A program made the position numbers and the translations under genes. Below, in pieces: positions 30,517-39,566 of a DNA stretch of 64,000 nt. The DNA comes from Deefgea rivuli DSM 18356 (GTDB lineage: Bacteria > Pseudomonadota > Gammaproteobacteria > Burkholderiales > Chitinibacteraceae). Position 1 is the first letter of the stretch; every line of letters begins with the position of its first letter. The DNA lies in contig NZ_KK211082.1 in NCBI RefSeq assembly GCF_000620145.1, positions 57,198 through 121,197 on the forward strand, given 5' to 3'. The notes beneath the pieces are model-generated. The model was given only the letters and a program-made list of their open reading frames with translations, had not been told where the DNA came from and did no database searches.

Positions 30517-30856
30517 TTTATCTCTCTTTATCGCGTAAATACTTTGGCGCGGGGGTTATGCACAGTTTCTGTGGATAATTTTGTGGGCAAGTTGTCAAAA
30601 TGCCAGAAAAGCCCAATAAAGCCGTGGTTACGGTTAGGTTGCACAAAAATTAAACACGAAAATTAATTCAACAAAATCAACAACTTAGCTTTGTCAACGA
30701 TTTACATCATATTTTTCACAAGGGATTGACAAGTCAAAAATCAAGCTCAAAGCAAATGTGCATAACTTGATGTAGCTTTGCAATCTAAGACTACATATAA
30801 CGCCGATAAATCATTGATTTTCATCATCATTACAAACAAAATACAACTTGTAAGTT
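30517..30856. other. AT-rich gap upstream of priA with three DnaA-box matches
   Basis: 340 bp without a supported reading frame between the hemE stop and the priA start. It contains TTATGCACA at 30556-30564 (plus), its complement-strand form TGTGGATAA at 30570-30578 (TTATCCACA on minus), and TGTGCATAA at 30757-30765 (TTATGCACA on minus). The first two face each other with 5 bp between them. The remainder is rich in A/T runs. Confidence 0.75.
30556..30578. promoter_or_regulatory. Pair of convergent DnaA-box-like sites
   Basis: TTATGCACA (plus) and TTATCCACA (minus strand) both match the DnaA consensus TTATNCACA exactly and form an inverted pair with a 5 bp spacer, 40-60 bp upstream of the priA start. 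A third exact match lies at 30757-30765. Confidence 0.6.
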
Positions 30857-31909
30857 TTATACTTTGCCCGACAAACGATGTACCGCTGCCACCAAAGCTG
30901 CCGCGTGATCGGGATTGGTAAATTGCGAAATACCATGGCCTAAATTAAATACATGCCCCGTCCCGCCACCATAGCTTTGCAAGATCCGCTCAACTTCCGC
31001 TTCAATCGCCGCAGGCGGCGCAAACAAGGCGATTGGATCAAAATTGCCTTGCAAGGCGACTTTATCGCCGACGCAGCGACGCGCTTCGCCCAGATCAGTC
31101 GTCCAATCCAAGCCAATCGCATCGCAACCCGTTGCCGCAATGTCTTCCAGCCATTGACCGCCGCCCTTGGTAAACACAATCACCGGCACTTTGCGACCAT
31201 CGTGTTCGCGTTTTAGGCCAGCCACAATCCGCGCCATATATTGCAATGAGAATTCTTGGTATTTACCGAATGGCAAAGAGCCGCCCCAACTATCAAAAAT
31301 CTGCACCGCTTGCGCGCCCGCTTCAATTTGTGCATTCAGATAATCAATCACCGTGAGGGTATTGACCTCTAAGATACGGTGCAAAAGGTCTGGACGCGCA
31401 TACATCATGGTTTTTATTTCACGATAATCGCTAGAGCTTCCGCCCTGCACCATATAACAGGCCAAAGTGTACGGACTGCCAGAAAAGCCAATCAAAGGCA
31501 CGCGATTATCCAGCGCCTTGCGAATTGAACTCACTGCGTCAGTGACGTATTTCAGCTCGGTACCAACATCCGGCACAAAGAGTTTGGCAACATCGGCTTC
31601 GGTACGCACCGTGCGCTCGAATTTCGGGCCTTCGCCTTCAGCAAAATACAGCCCCAAACCCATTGCATCCGGTACGGTCAAAATATCGGAAAACAAAATC
31701 GCCGCATCGAGCGGAAAACGCTCCAGCGGTTGCAAAGTCACTTCAGTCGCCAAATCGGTGTTTTTGCACAACTGCAAAAATGAACCGGCATTTTTGCGCG
31801 TCGCGCAATATTCCGGCAAATAACGCCCCGCTTGGCGCATCATCCACACGGGCGTGTATTCAACAGGTTCACGCATTAAAGCGCGTAGGAAGGTGTCGTT
31901 TTTTAACAT
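30857..31909 (-). CDS. hemE: Uroporphyrinogen decarboxylase HemE
   Basis: 350 residues. Signature segments: [15 protein letters not shown] (about 20-34) with the substrate-binding Arg residues, [15 protein letters not shown] (about 138), and the [13 protein letters not shown] segment near the C-terminus. It converts uroporphyrinogen III to coproporphyrinogen III in heme synthesis. Its start follows the Nudix gene stop directly, and that gene follows the ABC transporter gene directly: a three-gene operon ABC-Nudix-hemE. Confidence 0.97.
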   Translation of the reverse strand: MLKNDTFLRALMREPVEYTPVWMMRQAGRYLPEYCATRKNAGSFLQLCKNTDLATEVTLQPLERFPLDAAILFSDILTVPDAMGLGLYFAEGEGPKFERTVRTEADVAKLFVPDVGTELKYVTDAVSSIRKALDNRVPLIGFSGSPYTLACYMVQGGSSSDYREIKTMMYARPDLLHRILEVNTLTVIDYLNAQIEAGAQAVQIFDSWGGSLPFGKYQEFSLQYMARIVAGLKREHDGRKVPVIVFTKGGGQWLEDIAATGCDAIGLDWTTDLGEARRCVGDKVALQGNFDPIALFAPPAAIEAEVERILQSYGGGTGHVFNLGHGISQFTNPDHAAALVAAVHRLSGKV

Positions 31910-32344
31910 TTAAAATCTCTCATTCATAGCGGGCATCACGTCCAGTAATCCTTCAGGGAAAACTGGCCAGCCCAAAGCATCGATTTGCTGGCGCGTTAAC
32001 CAGCGCAAATTAAATTCTTCGCCATTACTCTCAACGCCGCGCAACAGGGATAAAGGCGCGGCCAAATCGGCCTGATACACAAAAACAATTTCGTGCCCTG
32101 CGATGCCATCAAACGTGAATAAATTCTCTAGCACGGTTAGCTGTCGCAGATTCAGAGCTTCAATTCCGATTTCTTCTTGCACTTCACGGCGAATGGCATC
32201 TTCACAGCGCTCACCAAACTCAACGCCACCACCAACAGGCATCAAATAATGCTGGGTTTTGCTCGGATCATAGCCTTCAGCGAATAAAAACAGCCCTTCT
32301 TGCTCAAACAGGCAAATCACTTTGACACGAATATGGGCTGACAT
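31910..32344 (-). CDS. Nudix hydrolase
   Basis: 144 residues. The Nudix box is complete: GGVEFGE followed by REVQEEIG (about residues 38-61), matching G-x5-E-x7-REUxEExGU. Members hydrolyse nucleoside diphosphates linked to another moiety, often as housekeeping enzymes; the substrate is not evident. The gene abuts the ABC transporter stop upstream and the hemE start downstream, so it is translated from the same mRNA. Confidence 0.88.
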   Translation of the reverse strand: MSAHIRVKVICLFEQEGLFLFAEGYDPSKTQHYLMPVGGGVEFGERCEDAIRREVQEEIGIEALNLRQLTVLENLFTFDGIAGHEIVFVYQADLAAPLSLLRGVESNGEEFNLRWLTRQQIDALGWPVFPEGLLDVMPAMNERF

Positions 32345-34072
32345 TTATTTCAACGCCGCCAACGACCAAGCGCCCTGCCCTTGGCACTCCAAGACTTGGG
32401 CGTGATATTCAGTCAGGCCAACACGATGACCAACGCTCACCAGTACGCCGTCTTTCATGCATTCAACCACCGCCGCATACAAGCGCGCTTCACCCGCCAC
32501 ATCCAGCGCCGATGTCGATTCATCCATAAATAGGAAATCAGGTTTCAGTAAGAGCACACGCAGCAAGGCGATACGTTGTTGTTCACCCAAACTCAGTACG
32601 TGCGACCAAGCGTCGGTTTCGTCCAAGCGCGGCAGCAAATGCGATAAACCCGCCATCGCCAATAGCTCGGTAATTTTGGCATCGTCATGCTGTGCTGGCT
32701 GTGGGTAATACAGTGCGGCTCGTAATGTACCCAGCGGCATATACGGTTTTTGCGATAAATATAATACTTGGGTATTGGCTTGCAAGCCTAATGCACCCGA
32801 TGCATACGGCCATATACCTGCCAGTGCACGTAGCAAGGTTGATTTTCCAGCGCCTGAAGCACCGCGCACCAACAGTGTATCGCCCGCTTGCAATTGCAGA
32901 TTTAATTTATCCAGCAACACTTCGCCATTCGGCTTGCTTACCGATAGATTATCTAGCGATAAACCATGGCTAATGTTTTGTGGTGTGAGGCGTGGCAAGG
33001 CTTGTGCGGCATCGAGGCTGGCTTCGAACGTCGTTAAACGGTCGATGACCGCTTTCCAATTGGCCAATGTACTAAAACTGCCAATGATAAAATCCAGCGC
33101 GCCATACACTTGACCAAATGCTGAGTTAATTTGCATCAAGCCACCCAAAGAGATTTCTTTGGCAAAAAAACGTGGTGCAGCGACGATCAATGGAAAAATA
33201 ATCGCCAATTGCCCCCAAAATGACGTAAACCAAGTTAAGCGCTTATTCATCCGCATCAATGACCAGAAATTACCAACCACAGATGCAAAACGCTGACTTA
33301 AATTTTGCTTTTCCTCAATATCGCCATGGTACAAAGCAATCGATTCAGCATTTTCTCGTACACGTACCAAACCAAAGCGAAAATCAGCCTCATAGCGCTG
33401 TTGCAGGAAATTCAAACCAACGAGAGGACGCCCCAATAAAATGGTAATTCCGGTACCAATTAAAGCGTAAATAATCGCAATCCAGACCATATAGCCCGGA
33501 ATATTAACTTCAGCGCCACCTAACATCAGCTTCATTGGTCCCGACAAAACCCATAAAATCCCAATAAAAGACACTAGCGTAACAACAGCTCGCAACAAAC
33601 CCAAAGACAGCGAGAGTGAAATAGAAACAAATTGTCCAACGTCTTCCGCGATACGCTGATCTGGATTATCAGTTCCCTTATCAGTGAGCTGAATACGATA
33701 AAAATTACTCTCTTTTAACCAGCGCGCGGTAAAGTGTTCCGTCGCCCATTTTCGCCAGCGAATTTCCAGCATTTGTTGAAACCAAATTGCATAAACTGCA
33801 ATCACGATATAGGCAAAAGCAAGGTAGCCAAATTTATAGAGCGCGGCTTTAAAAGCCTTCGCATCCAGATTTTGTAAAGTGTTATAAAACTCGTTATACC
33901 AGCTATTAAACTGGACATTCATATACACGAGCCCTAGCGATAAGCTAATGACCAGCGCCAATAAACCCCAAGCATAAAGCTTGTCTTCCGACACCCAATA
34001 CGGTTTGGCGAGCCGCCAAAAATTGCCAAATAAATTTCGAACAACTGGTGCTTTTTCAGACATAAAGCTCAT
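32345..34072 (-). CDS. SbmA/BacA-YddA-type ABC transporter (fused permease and ATPase)
   Basis: About 575 residues from ATG 34072 (the longer frame starts with TTG). N-terminal half is an SbmA/BacA-like membrane domain with about six membrane segments (for example LYAWGLLALVISLSLGLVYM); the C-terminal half is an ABC ATPase with Walker A RGASGAGKST (about 410), signature LSLGEQQR (about 510) and Walker B FLFMDEST. The family (YddA, Mycobacterium Rv1819c) takes up vitamin B12, bleomycin or antimicrobial peptides. It is the first gene of the operon with the Nudix gene and hemE. The substrate is unknown. Confidence 0.88.
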   Translation of the reverse strand: MSFMSEKAPVVRNLFGNFWRLAKPYWVSEDKLYAWGLLALVISLSLGLVYMNVQFNSWYNEFYNTLQNLDAKAFKAALYKFGYLAFAYIVIAVYAIWFQQMLEIRWRKWATEHFTARWLKESNFYRIQLTDKGTDNPDQRIAEDVGQFVSISLSLSLGLLRAVVTLVSFIGILWVLSGPMKLMLGGAEVNIPGYMVWIAIIYALIGTGITILLGRPLVGLNFLQQRYEADFRFGLVRVRENAESIALYHGDIEEKQNLSQRFASVVGNFWSLMRMNKRLTWFTSFWGQLAIIFPLIVAAPRFFAKEISLGGLMQINSAFGQVYGALDFIIGSFSTLANWKAVIDRLTTFEASLDAAQALPRLTPQNISHGLSLDNLSVSKPNGEVLLDKLNLQLQAGDTLLVRGASGAGKSTLLRALAGIWPYASGALGLQANTQVLYLSQKPYMPLGTLRAALYYPQPAQHDDAKITELLAMAGLSHLLPRLDETDAWSHVLSLGEQQRIALLRVLLLKPDFLFMDESTSALDVAGEARLYAAVVECMKDGVLVSVGHRVGLTEYHAQVLECQGQGAWSLAALK

Positions 34073-34155
34073 AGCTTTCAACTCAAGGTGTACGCGCGTT
34101 TAAAATACTTTGCGGTAAAAAATGAGGGCGATGGCCCCCATCCATTATTTGCTAC

Positions 34156-34548
34156 TTATTTACAAGGTTTTTGCGTCCAGCCTTTACTTGCACCACGGCG
34201 GCATTGCCAATCTTGTTTGACCGTATCGATCAACCATACCGATGTTTCTTCGTTAAAACTCATACCCAATTGAAAACGCTGCGTTTTAATTGAATCGTCC
34301 AGCAAGCCTTGCATTTGCGCTTCAATGCTGACCTTTTTAAAATTTTCCGGCCCCGCCGCACGTTGTTTAATCACTAATTCGCGGTATTCACCAATGCCGT
34401 ATTCATCGGCAATGCGATTTTTTAGGTAATCAAACATCACCTGCACCGGTGCTTGGCCCAACTGACCGGTATACAGTTGTTTACGCGGCTCTTCGGCCAT
34501 AGCCATGCTACTGATTGCGGCGATCATTATTACCAAGATTGTTTTCAT
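34156..34548 (-). CDS. Small periplasmic protein of unknown function
   Basis: 130 residues with a signal peptide (MKTILVIMIAAISSMAMA, cleavage after Ala18). The mature part of about 112 residues is hydrophilic, has two cysteines near its end (QCRRGA, KPC) that could form a disulfide, and no motif I recognise. It stands alone between glnS and the ABC operon; a REP-like repeat separates it from glnS. Confidence 0.75.
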   Translation of the reverse strand: MKTILVIMIAAISSMAMAEEPRKQLYTGQLGQAPVQVMFDYLKNRIADEYGIGEYRELVIKQRAAGPENFKKVSIEAQMQGLLDDSIKTQRFQLGMSFNEETSVWLIDTVKQDWQCRRGASKGWTQKPCK

Positions 34549-34580
34549 CTGTCAGTCCAAATGTAATGGGTTTGATGGTC

Positions 34581-34662
34581 GTAAGTCGAAGTGAGCGCAG
34601 CGCTACCCGACGCGTCAAAGGCAGTGCCAAGTCGGATAAGGCCTTCGGCTCATCCGACCTAC
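34581..34662. repeat. REP-like palindromic intergenic element
   Basis: GTCGGAT (34631-34637) and ATCCGAC (34652-34658) frame a hairpin with GGCC centre, and a related GC-rich part (34581-34611) precedes it. On the minus strand the AGGTCGGATGAGCCGAAGG text resembles REP-like elements common in proteobacterial intergenic DNA. It lies just after the glnS stop region and before the small periplasmic gene's start. Confidence 0.65.
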
Positions 34663-34669
34663 GTGATAT

Positions 34670-36376
34670 TTATTTTGCCCAACTGTCTTTTAGCGTCACT
34701 GTACGGTTAAACACGGGTGTGCCGCCCGCTTTATGGTTGTGACGGTCGGTGATGAAATAGCCCAAACGCTCAAATTGATAACGCGTTTCTGGCGCGGCAT
34801 TCACAACGCAGCTTTCCACATAAGCGGTAATGGTCTTGCAGGATTCTGGATTGATAAATTGCGTGAAATCGACGTATTCACCATCCGCACCGCGAATCGC
34901 ATCGGGGCGCGCTTCGGTAAACAAGCGCTCGTACAAATTCACCGTCGCTGGCACCGCATGCTCGGCTGAAATCCAATGAATCACGCCTTTCACTTTGCGG
35001 CCTTCTGGATTTTTACCTAGCGTTTCGGTATCCAAACTGCAACGCAATTCGATCACATTGCCAGCAGCGTCTTTCACCACTTCATCGCATTTAATCACGT
35101 AGGAATAGCGCAAACGCACTTCCGAGCCCAAGGTCAGACGTTGCCAACCTTTGGGTGGCTCTTCTGCAAAATCGTCTTGTTCAATCCAAATTTCACGCGC
35201 AATCGGGATTTCACGCTCGCCAAATTCTTCGTGATGCGGATGGAATGGCGCAGAACGACTGCCGGTTACGCCTGCTTCAAAATTAGTCAGCGTCACTTTC
35301 AATGGATTCAACACCGCCATGACGCGTGGGCTACTGCCTTCCAGCTGCTCGCGCACCGCGCCTTCTAGCGTCGTGAAATCAATGATGTTTTCGCCTTTGG
35401 AAACGCCAATCCGCTGCGCGAATAATTTGATGCCTTCAGGACTATAACCACGACGGCGCATGCCGCTGATCGTCGTCATGCGGGGATCATCCCAGCCCGA
35501 TACAAAGTTGCCGGTTACTAGTTGGTTCAATTTACGTTTCGAAGTGATCGAATACAGCAACTCAAGGCGCGAAAATTCGATCTGCTGTGGATGGCATTCG
35601 AGGCTGATATTGTCGAGTACCCAGTCGTATAGCGGGCGATGATCTTCAAACTCCAAGGTACACAGACTATGGGTAATGCCCTCTAGCGCATCAGAGATGC
35701 AGTGTGTGTAGTCATACATCGGGTAAATACACCACGTATCACCGGTTTTGATGTGCGTCGCGCGTTTGATGCGATAAATGACTGGATCACGCAGGTTTAA
35801 ATTGGGCGATTGCATATCAATTTTGACGCGCAGGGTTTTGCTACCGTCTTCAAATTCACCAGCGCGCATGCGGCTAAACAAATCGAGATTTTCAGCAACC
35901 GTACGTTCACGAAACGGACTATTGCGGCCAGGCTTTTGAAAGTCGCCACGGTAATCACGCATTTCTTCCGCGTTCAATTCGCAAACGAAGGCCTTGCCAG
36001 CGGTGATGAGTTCAACCGCGTAGCCGTACAAGGCGTCAAAATAATCCGAAGAATGGCGCACGTCGCCGTTCCATTCAAAACCCAACCAGCGCACGTCGGC
36101 TTCAATCGCTTTGGCGTATTCGTCGTTTTCTTTTTCTGGGTTGGTGTCGTCCATGCGTAGATTGCACTGGCCGTTGTAATCTTGGGCGATGCCGAAATTC
36201 AGGCAAATCGATTTGGCGTGGCCGATGTGCAAGTAGCCGTTCGGCTCAGGCGGAAAGCGCGTCTGCACCGCAGTGTGCTTGCCGCTGGCAAGGTCGGCAT
36301 CAATGATTTGGCGGATAAAATTACTGGACACTGGTGCGCTATCGGCACTCACTGCAGGATTGTTTTTTTCACTCAT
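34670..36376 (-). CDS. glnS: Glutaminyl-tRNA synthetase
   Basis: 568 residues. Class I features: [13 protein letters not shown] (about 51-63), the second signature within SITSKRKL (about 275), and the GlnRS-type C-terminal anticodon-binding beta barrels. It charges tRNA-Gln. Monocistronic; divergent from the small cupin gene. Confidence 0.97.
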   Translation of the reverse strand: MSEKNNPAVSADSAPVSSNFIRQIIDADLASGKHTAVQTRFPPEPNGYLHIGHAKSICLNFGIAQDYNGQCNLRMDDTNPEKENDEYAKAIEADVRWLGFEWNGDVRHSSDYFDALYGYAVELITAGKAFVCELNAEEMRDYRGDFQKPGRNSPFRERTVAENLDLFSRMRAGEFEDGSKTLRVKIDMQSPNLNLRDPVIYRIKRATHIKTGDTWCIYPMYDYTHCISDALEGITHSLCTLEFEDHRPLYDWVLDNISLECHPQQIEFSRLELLYSITSKRKLNQLVTGNFVSGWDDPRMTTISGMRRRGYSPEGIKLFAQRIGVSKGENIIDFTTLEGAVREQLEGSSPRVMAVLNPLKVTLTNFEAGVTGSRSAPFHPHHEEFGEREIPIAREIWIEQDDFAEEPPKGWQRLTLGSEVRLRYSYVIKCDEVVKDAAGNVIELRCSLDTETLGKNPEGRKVKGVIHWISAEHAVPATVNLYERLFTEARPDAIRGADGEYVDFTQFINPESCKTITAYVESCVVNAAPETRYQFERLGYFITDRHNHKAGGTPVFNRTVTLKDSWAK

Positions 36377-36498
36377 CGCGGCTCAAACTCATGGGATTTT
36401 TACTCAAGGCAACGATTCTACCAAAACAGCGCTCTCGCTGCCTTCCCAATCACAGAACGTGATCTATAAAGGTTGCAAAACCTAAGCGAGAACTGAAT

Positions 36499-36828
36499 AT
36501 GCAAATCAGCAACATTCCCTTTGGAACGACCGACTGGTCGAACCTAGAAAAGACCGAACACTCTGGCATCAGTGGAATAGCTTATTGGCGAACTCAACAA
36601 TTTGGCGAGATTCGGGTACGGATGGTGGAATACAGCGCAGGCTATCTGGCAGATCACTTGTGCAGCAAAGGACATATCTTATTGTGCTTGGCTGGCGAAC
36701 TAACGACCGAGCTTGAAGATGGGCGGGTTTTTACACTTAAGGCAGGCCACAGCTACCAAGTCGCCGATCATGCCGAAGCGCATCGTTCGTCAACCCAACA
36801 CGGCGCAACGCTGTTTATTGTCGATTAA
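36499..36828 (+). CDS. DHCW-motif-like cupin-fold protein
   Basis: 109 residues. Small single-domain cupin with the segment ADHLCSKGHILLCLAGEL (about 54-71), closely similar to the 'DHCW motif cupin' family, and HSYQVADHAEAHRSS near the C-terminus supplying further His residues. These features suggest metal binding; no reaction is established for the family. Followed by a strong terminator. Confidence 0.8.
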   Translation: MQISNIPFGTTDWSNLEKTEHSGISGIAYWRTQQFGEIRVRMVEYSAGYLADHLCSKGHILLCLAGELTTELEDGRVFTLKAGHSYQVADHAEAHRSSTQHGATLFIVD

Positions 36829-36845
36829 ACCACATCGATAAAAAA

Positions 36846-36876
36846 AGCCGCTCAGCAATTTTGCTAAGCGGCTTTT
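36846..36876 (+). terminator. Terminator after the cupin gene
   Basis: Stem GCCGCTCAGCA / TGCTAAGCGGC (one mismatch) followed by five Ts; A-run on the other side. Confidence 0.88.
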
Positions 36877-36884
36877 TATTACCA

Positions 36885-36932
36885 TGGGTATATGGTGCTA
36901 GGCTTCTAATTTCCTAGCATACGAACAAATAC
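36885..36932. repeat. Imperfect hairpin (dispersed hairpin family, member D)
   Basis: GGGTAT, six bases, CTAG (36885-36900) then CTAG (36913-36916) and, after 11 bases, ATACC: the same layout as members C and E. It lies between the convergent cupin and uraA genes. Confidence 0.5.
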
Positions 36933-36934
36933 CT

Positions 36935-38176
36935 CTATACATCCTGCCCTTCAACAATTCCATCATGGTGCTGATCTTTGGGCAGTAGCAAATTCAGCGC
37001 AATCGCCAGCACGCTAACTAGCCCCACGCCCGCCAGATTAAAGTTACCCACTTGGACCATCAAACCGCCAATCCCGCAAGTGAGCACCACCGACACAATG
37101 ACTAGATTGCGCGGCGACATCAGATCGACTTTGCTATCAATCAGCGTTTTCAGGCCTATCGATGCAATCGTGCCAAATAGCAGTACCATAATCCCACCCA
37201 TGACGGGTAATGGAATCGACACCAAAATCGCATTAAATTTGCCAAAGAAGGCCAAAATCACAGCCAGCACCGCAGCGTAGGTCATGATGACTGGATTGAA
37301 ATTGCGCGTAATCATCAGCGCGCCAGTGACTTCGGAATAAGTCGTAATCGGGGGGCCGCCGATCAAGCCCGCAAAGCACACGCCTAAGCCATCGCCCGCC
37401 AAGGTGCGGTGCAGGCCAGGCTTTTGCATATAATCCTGCCCCGTCACTTTGCCGACGGCCATCACCGCGCCGATATGCTCAATCGTCGGCGCAATCGCCA
37501 CGGGCAACATAAACAGCGCCGCCGCCCAATTCACTTCCGGCGTTACAAAATGCGGTTTCGCTAACCACGGCGCGGCGGCAATCGCCGCCAAATCAACCAC
37601 ACCCAAAAAGACCGCCGCAATATAACCGACGATCACGCCCGATAAAATCGGCACCAAGCGCAACATGCCGCCCGCAAAAACCGACACCGCAATCGTCGTC
37701 GCCAAAGAGAGCGCAGCTAAAAACAGCGACACATTGTAGGGAACGAGCTGTTTACCACCGCCCTGCCCCATAGCCATACCCGAAGCCGCCACCGCGACCG
37801 ACAAGCCAATCACCATAATCACTGGGCCAATCACCACGGGTGGCAGCAATTTATGGATAAATCCCATGCCGCGCCATTTGATCAGGCCCGCGATAATGAA
37901 ATACATAAATCCGGCAAAAAATAGCCCGAACTGAGTTGCCGCTTGGCCCCAAGTTTGCATCGAAAAAATGATCGGCCCAATAAACGCAAACGACGAACCT
38001 AAAAAAATCGGCACTTGCCGACGCGTCACCAGTTGAAACATCAGTGTACCGACACCGGCACCGAGCAGCGCCATCGCTGGGTTGAGTCCGGTTAGTAGCG
38101 GCACCAGCACCAGCGCACCGAACGCAACAAATAAAATCTGCGCGCCGGATAGTAATTGTTTGATTTCTGAAAACAT
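36935..38176 (-). CDS. uraA: Uracil/xanthine permease family protein, UraA-like
   Basis: 413 residues from ATG 38176, preceded by a GGGG site; a longer frame to 38224 adds residues absent from the family. About 14 membrane-embedded segments. Typical phrases: LVPLLTGLNPAMALLGAGVGT near the start, FLGSSFAFIGPI (about 60), GGPPITTYSEVTGAL (about 275) containing the conserved substrate-region motif. It imports uracil with protons. The upp gene upstream on the same strand supports uracil as substrate; 322 bp with a REP-like element separate them. Confidence 0.9.
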   Translation of the reverse strand: MFSEIKQLLSGAQILFVAFGALVLVPLLTGLNPAMALLGAGVGTLMFQLVTRRQVPIFLGSSFAFIGPIIFSMQTWGQAATQFGLFFAGFMYFIIAGLIKWRGMGFIHKLLPPVVIGPVIMVIGLSVAVAASGMAMGQGGGKQLVPYNVSLFLAALSLATTIAVSVFAGGMLRLVPILSGVIVGYIAAVFLGVVDLAAIAAAPWLAKPHFVTPEVNWAAALFMLPVAIAPTIEHIGAVMAVGKVTGQDYMQKPGLHRTLAGDGLGVCFAGLIGGPPITTYSEVTGALMITRNFNPVIMTYAAVLAVILAFFGKFNAILVSIPLPVMGGIMVLLFGTIASIGLKTLIDSKVDLMSPRNLVIVSVVLTCGIGGLMVQVGNFNLAGVGLVSVLAIALNLLLPKDQHHDGIVEGQDV

Positions 38177-38498
38177 CACAACCCCACATAAAAAATCTTG
38201 GATCACAACAATCACGAAGGACACGAAAACACACGAATACTTAAAATAATCACGGTCCGAAATACCACACTCAACAATATCGTCATCCCCGAGTGCTTTT
38301 ATCGGGGATCCAGCTGCGCGGCTGGATTCCCGCTACAGACATGCGGGAATGACGAGCTTTTGAAGATTGGAAGTTAATCTGAACCACATCCTCAGCTGCT
38401 TTGCTTCCCACTTTTTATAAGATATAAGCAAAACCAACACCTTAAGTGAAGCGCATTTAAGCTTGTTCGGTTCGTGTCTTTCGTGATCTGCCTTGGCC
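38177..38498. other. Spacer between upp and uraA
   Basis: 322 bp with no gene. It contains the inverted-repeat element at 38281-38354 (listed separately) and otherwise ordinary sequence. Confidence 0.6.
38281..38354. repeat. Palindromic CGTCATyCCCG-type intergenic repeat
   Basis: Outer arms CGTCATCCCCG / GCGGGAATGACG and inner arms GGATCCAGC / GCTGGATTCCCG form a double hairpin. This layout is common among proteobacterial dispersed palindromic repeats and resembles the neisserial ATTCCC...GGGAAT elements. Confidence 0.75.
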
Positions 38499-39131
38499 TC
38501 ACTTACTAATCGTGCCGAAAATCTTGTCCCCAGCATCTCCCAAGCCCGGGATGATGTAGCCCAACTCGTTCAAATGCGAATCGAGCGAAGCGGCGACGAT
38601 TTGTACATCAGGATGCGCTGCATTCACCAATTTCACGCCTTCCGGTGCGGCGACCATCACGATCGCTTTGATTTCTTGGCAGCCATTGCGTTTAAGCATA
38701 TCAATCGTCGCCACCAGCGAGCCGCCTGTGGCCAGCATCGGGTCGATAATCAAAGCGAGACGGTCTTCTAGATCACCGACAAATTTTTCAAAATACGGCA
38801 CAGGTTGCAAAGTTTCTTCATCGCGCGCCAAACCCACGACGCTGATTTTGGCCGATGGCACTAGATCGAGAACGCCGTTCAGCATGCCGATGCCTGCACG
38901 CAAAATTGGTACGACGGTGAGTTTTTTGCCTTTGATTTTTTTAACTTGCACATCGCCGCACCAGCCAGCAATTGTCACGTCTTCAAGCTGCAAATCCCGC
39001 GTCGCTTCGTATGCCAAGAGGCGTGCTAGCTCTTCGGTCAGTAAGCGAAATTTGTTGGTCGACACATCCGCTTCGCGCAGTAGCGCCAATTTATGCTGTA
39101 CCAATGGGTGATTAACGACAGTAATTTGCAT
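38499..39131 (-). CDS. upp: Uracil phosphoribosyltransferase
   Basis: 210 residues from ATG 39131 ([15 protein letters not shown], the family start); the frame is open for 15 more codons upstream. PRPP-binding loop [12 protein letters not shown] (about 128-139) and the C-terminal uracil-binding segment [14 protein letters not shown] are intact. It makes UMP from uracil and PRPP. With uraA downstream on the same strand it forms a uracil uptake and salvage unit. Confidence 0.96.
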   Translation of the reverse strand: MQITVVNHPLVQHKLALLREADVSTNKFRLLTEELARLLAYEATRDLQLEDVTIAGWCGDVQVKKIKGKKLTVVPILRAGIGMLNGVLDLVPSAKISVVGLARDEETLQPVPYFEKFVGDLEDRLALIIDPMLATGGSLVATIDMLKRNGCQEIKAIVMVAAPEGVKLVNAAHPDVQIVAASLDSHLNELGYIIPGLGDAGDKIFGTISK

Positions 39132-39566
39132 GATAGATCTCGTCATAAAGGATGCCGACATTGTAGGCCTTAGCACGCAAAATACTATTGTGGAAAATGC
39201 GGGTACTGGCGCTTTGTTGATCTAGATCGCAGCCATCACTACCGCAAAGCTTGCTGCCGTTTGCAATCCCATTCAGATAGCAACGCCACACAGTGTATGC
39301 ATTTAAATTAAAATACATCCATAAAAAACAAACACATTAAATCAATTACCGATTTCCCGTATCAATTAGAAACCACTCATTAAATGAAAATAATTTAGAT
39401 GACACTTTAAACATTTAATTAATAAAAATAAATCTACGGCAAAACAATCGTTTAACGACTAGAAAACAGCCAAATCATTAACGTCATATATTTGTGATAG
39501 TTTTGTCATATCCCCCGCCTATTCTCGCAAACTTTTATAAACACGATAAAAGTAATCGGGAGAGAT
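39132..39566. other. Divergent regulatory region between upp and the cpdB-like gene
   Basis: 435 bp, AT-rich especially at 39300-39480, no gene recognised. Its right end carries the Pho-box-like array and a -10 candidate for the cpdB-like gene. Confidence 0.6.
39481..39525 (+). promoter_or_regulatory. Pho-box-like array and -10 element of the cpdB-like gene
   Basis: Three half-sites ACGTCAT (39481-39487), TTGTGAT (39492-39498) and TTGTCAT (39503-39509) repeat at exactly 11 bp. Against the PhoB half-site CTGTCAT they match 5, 5 and 6 of 7 bases. A -10 candidate TATTCT (39520-39525) begins 10 bp after the last half-site, the spacing of PhoB-activated promoters. Phosphate control of the nucleotidase is inferred. 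Confidence 0.5.

Noticed and set aside
30517-30856. DnaA-box cluster as a chromosomal replication origin
   Set aside because: Only three boxes, no dnaA/dnaN/gyrB nearby and no clear unwinding repeat array; a regulatory site is a more modest reading.
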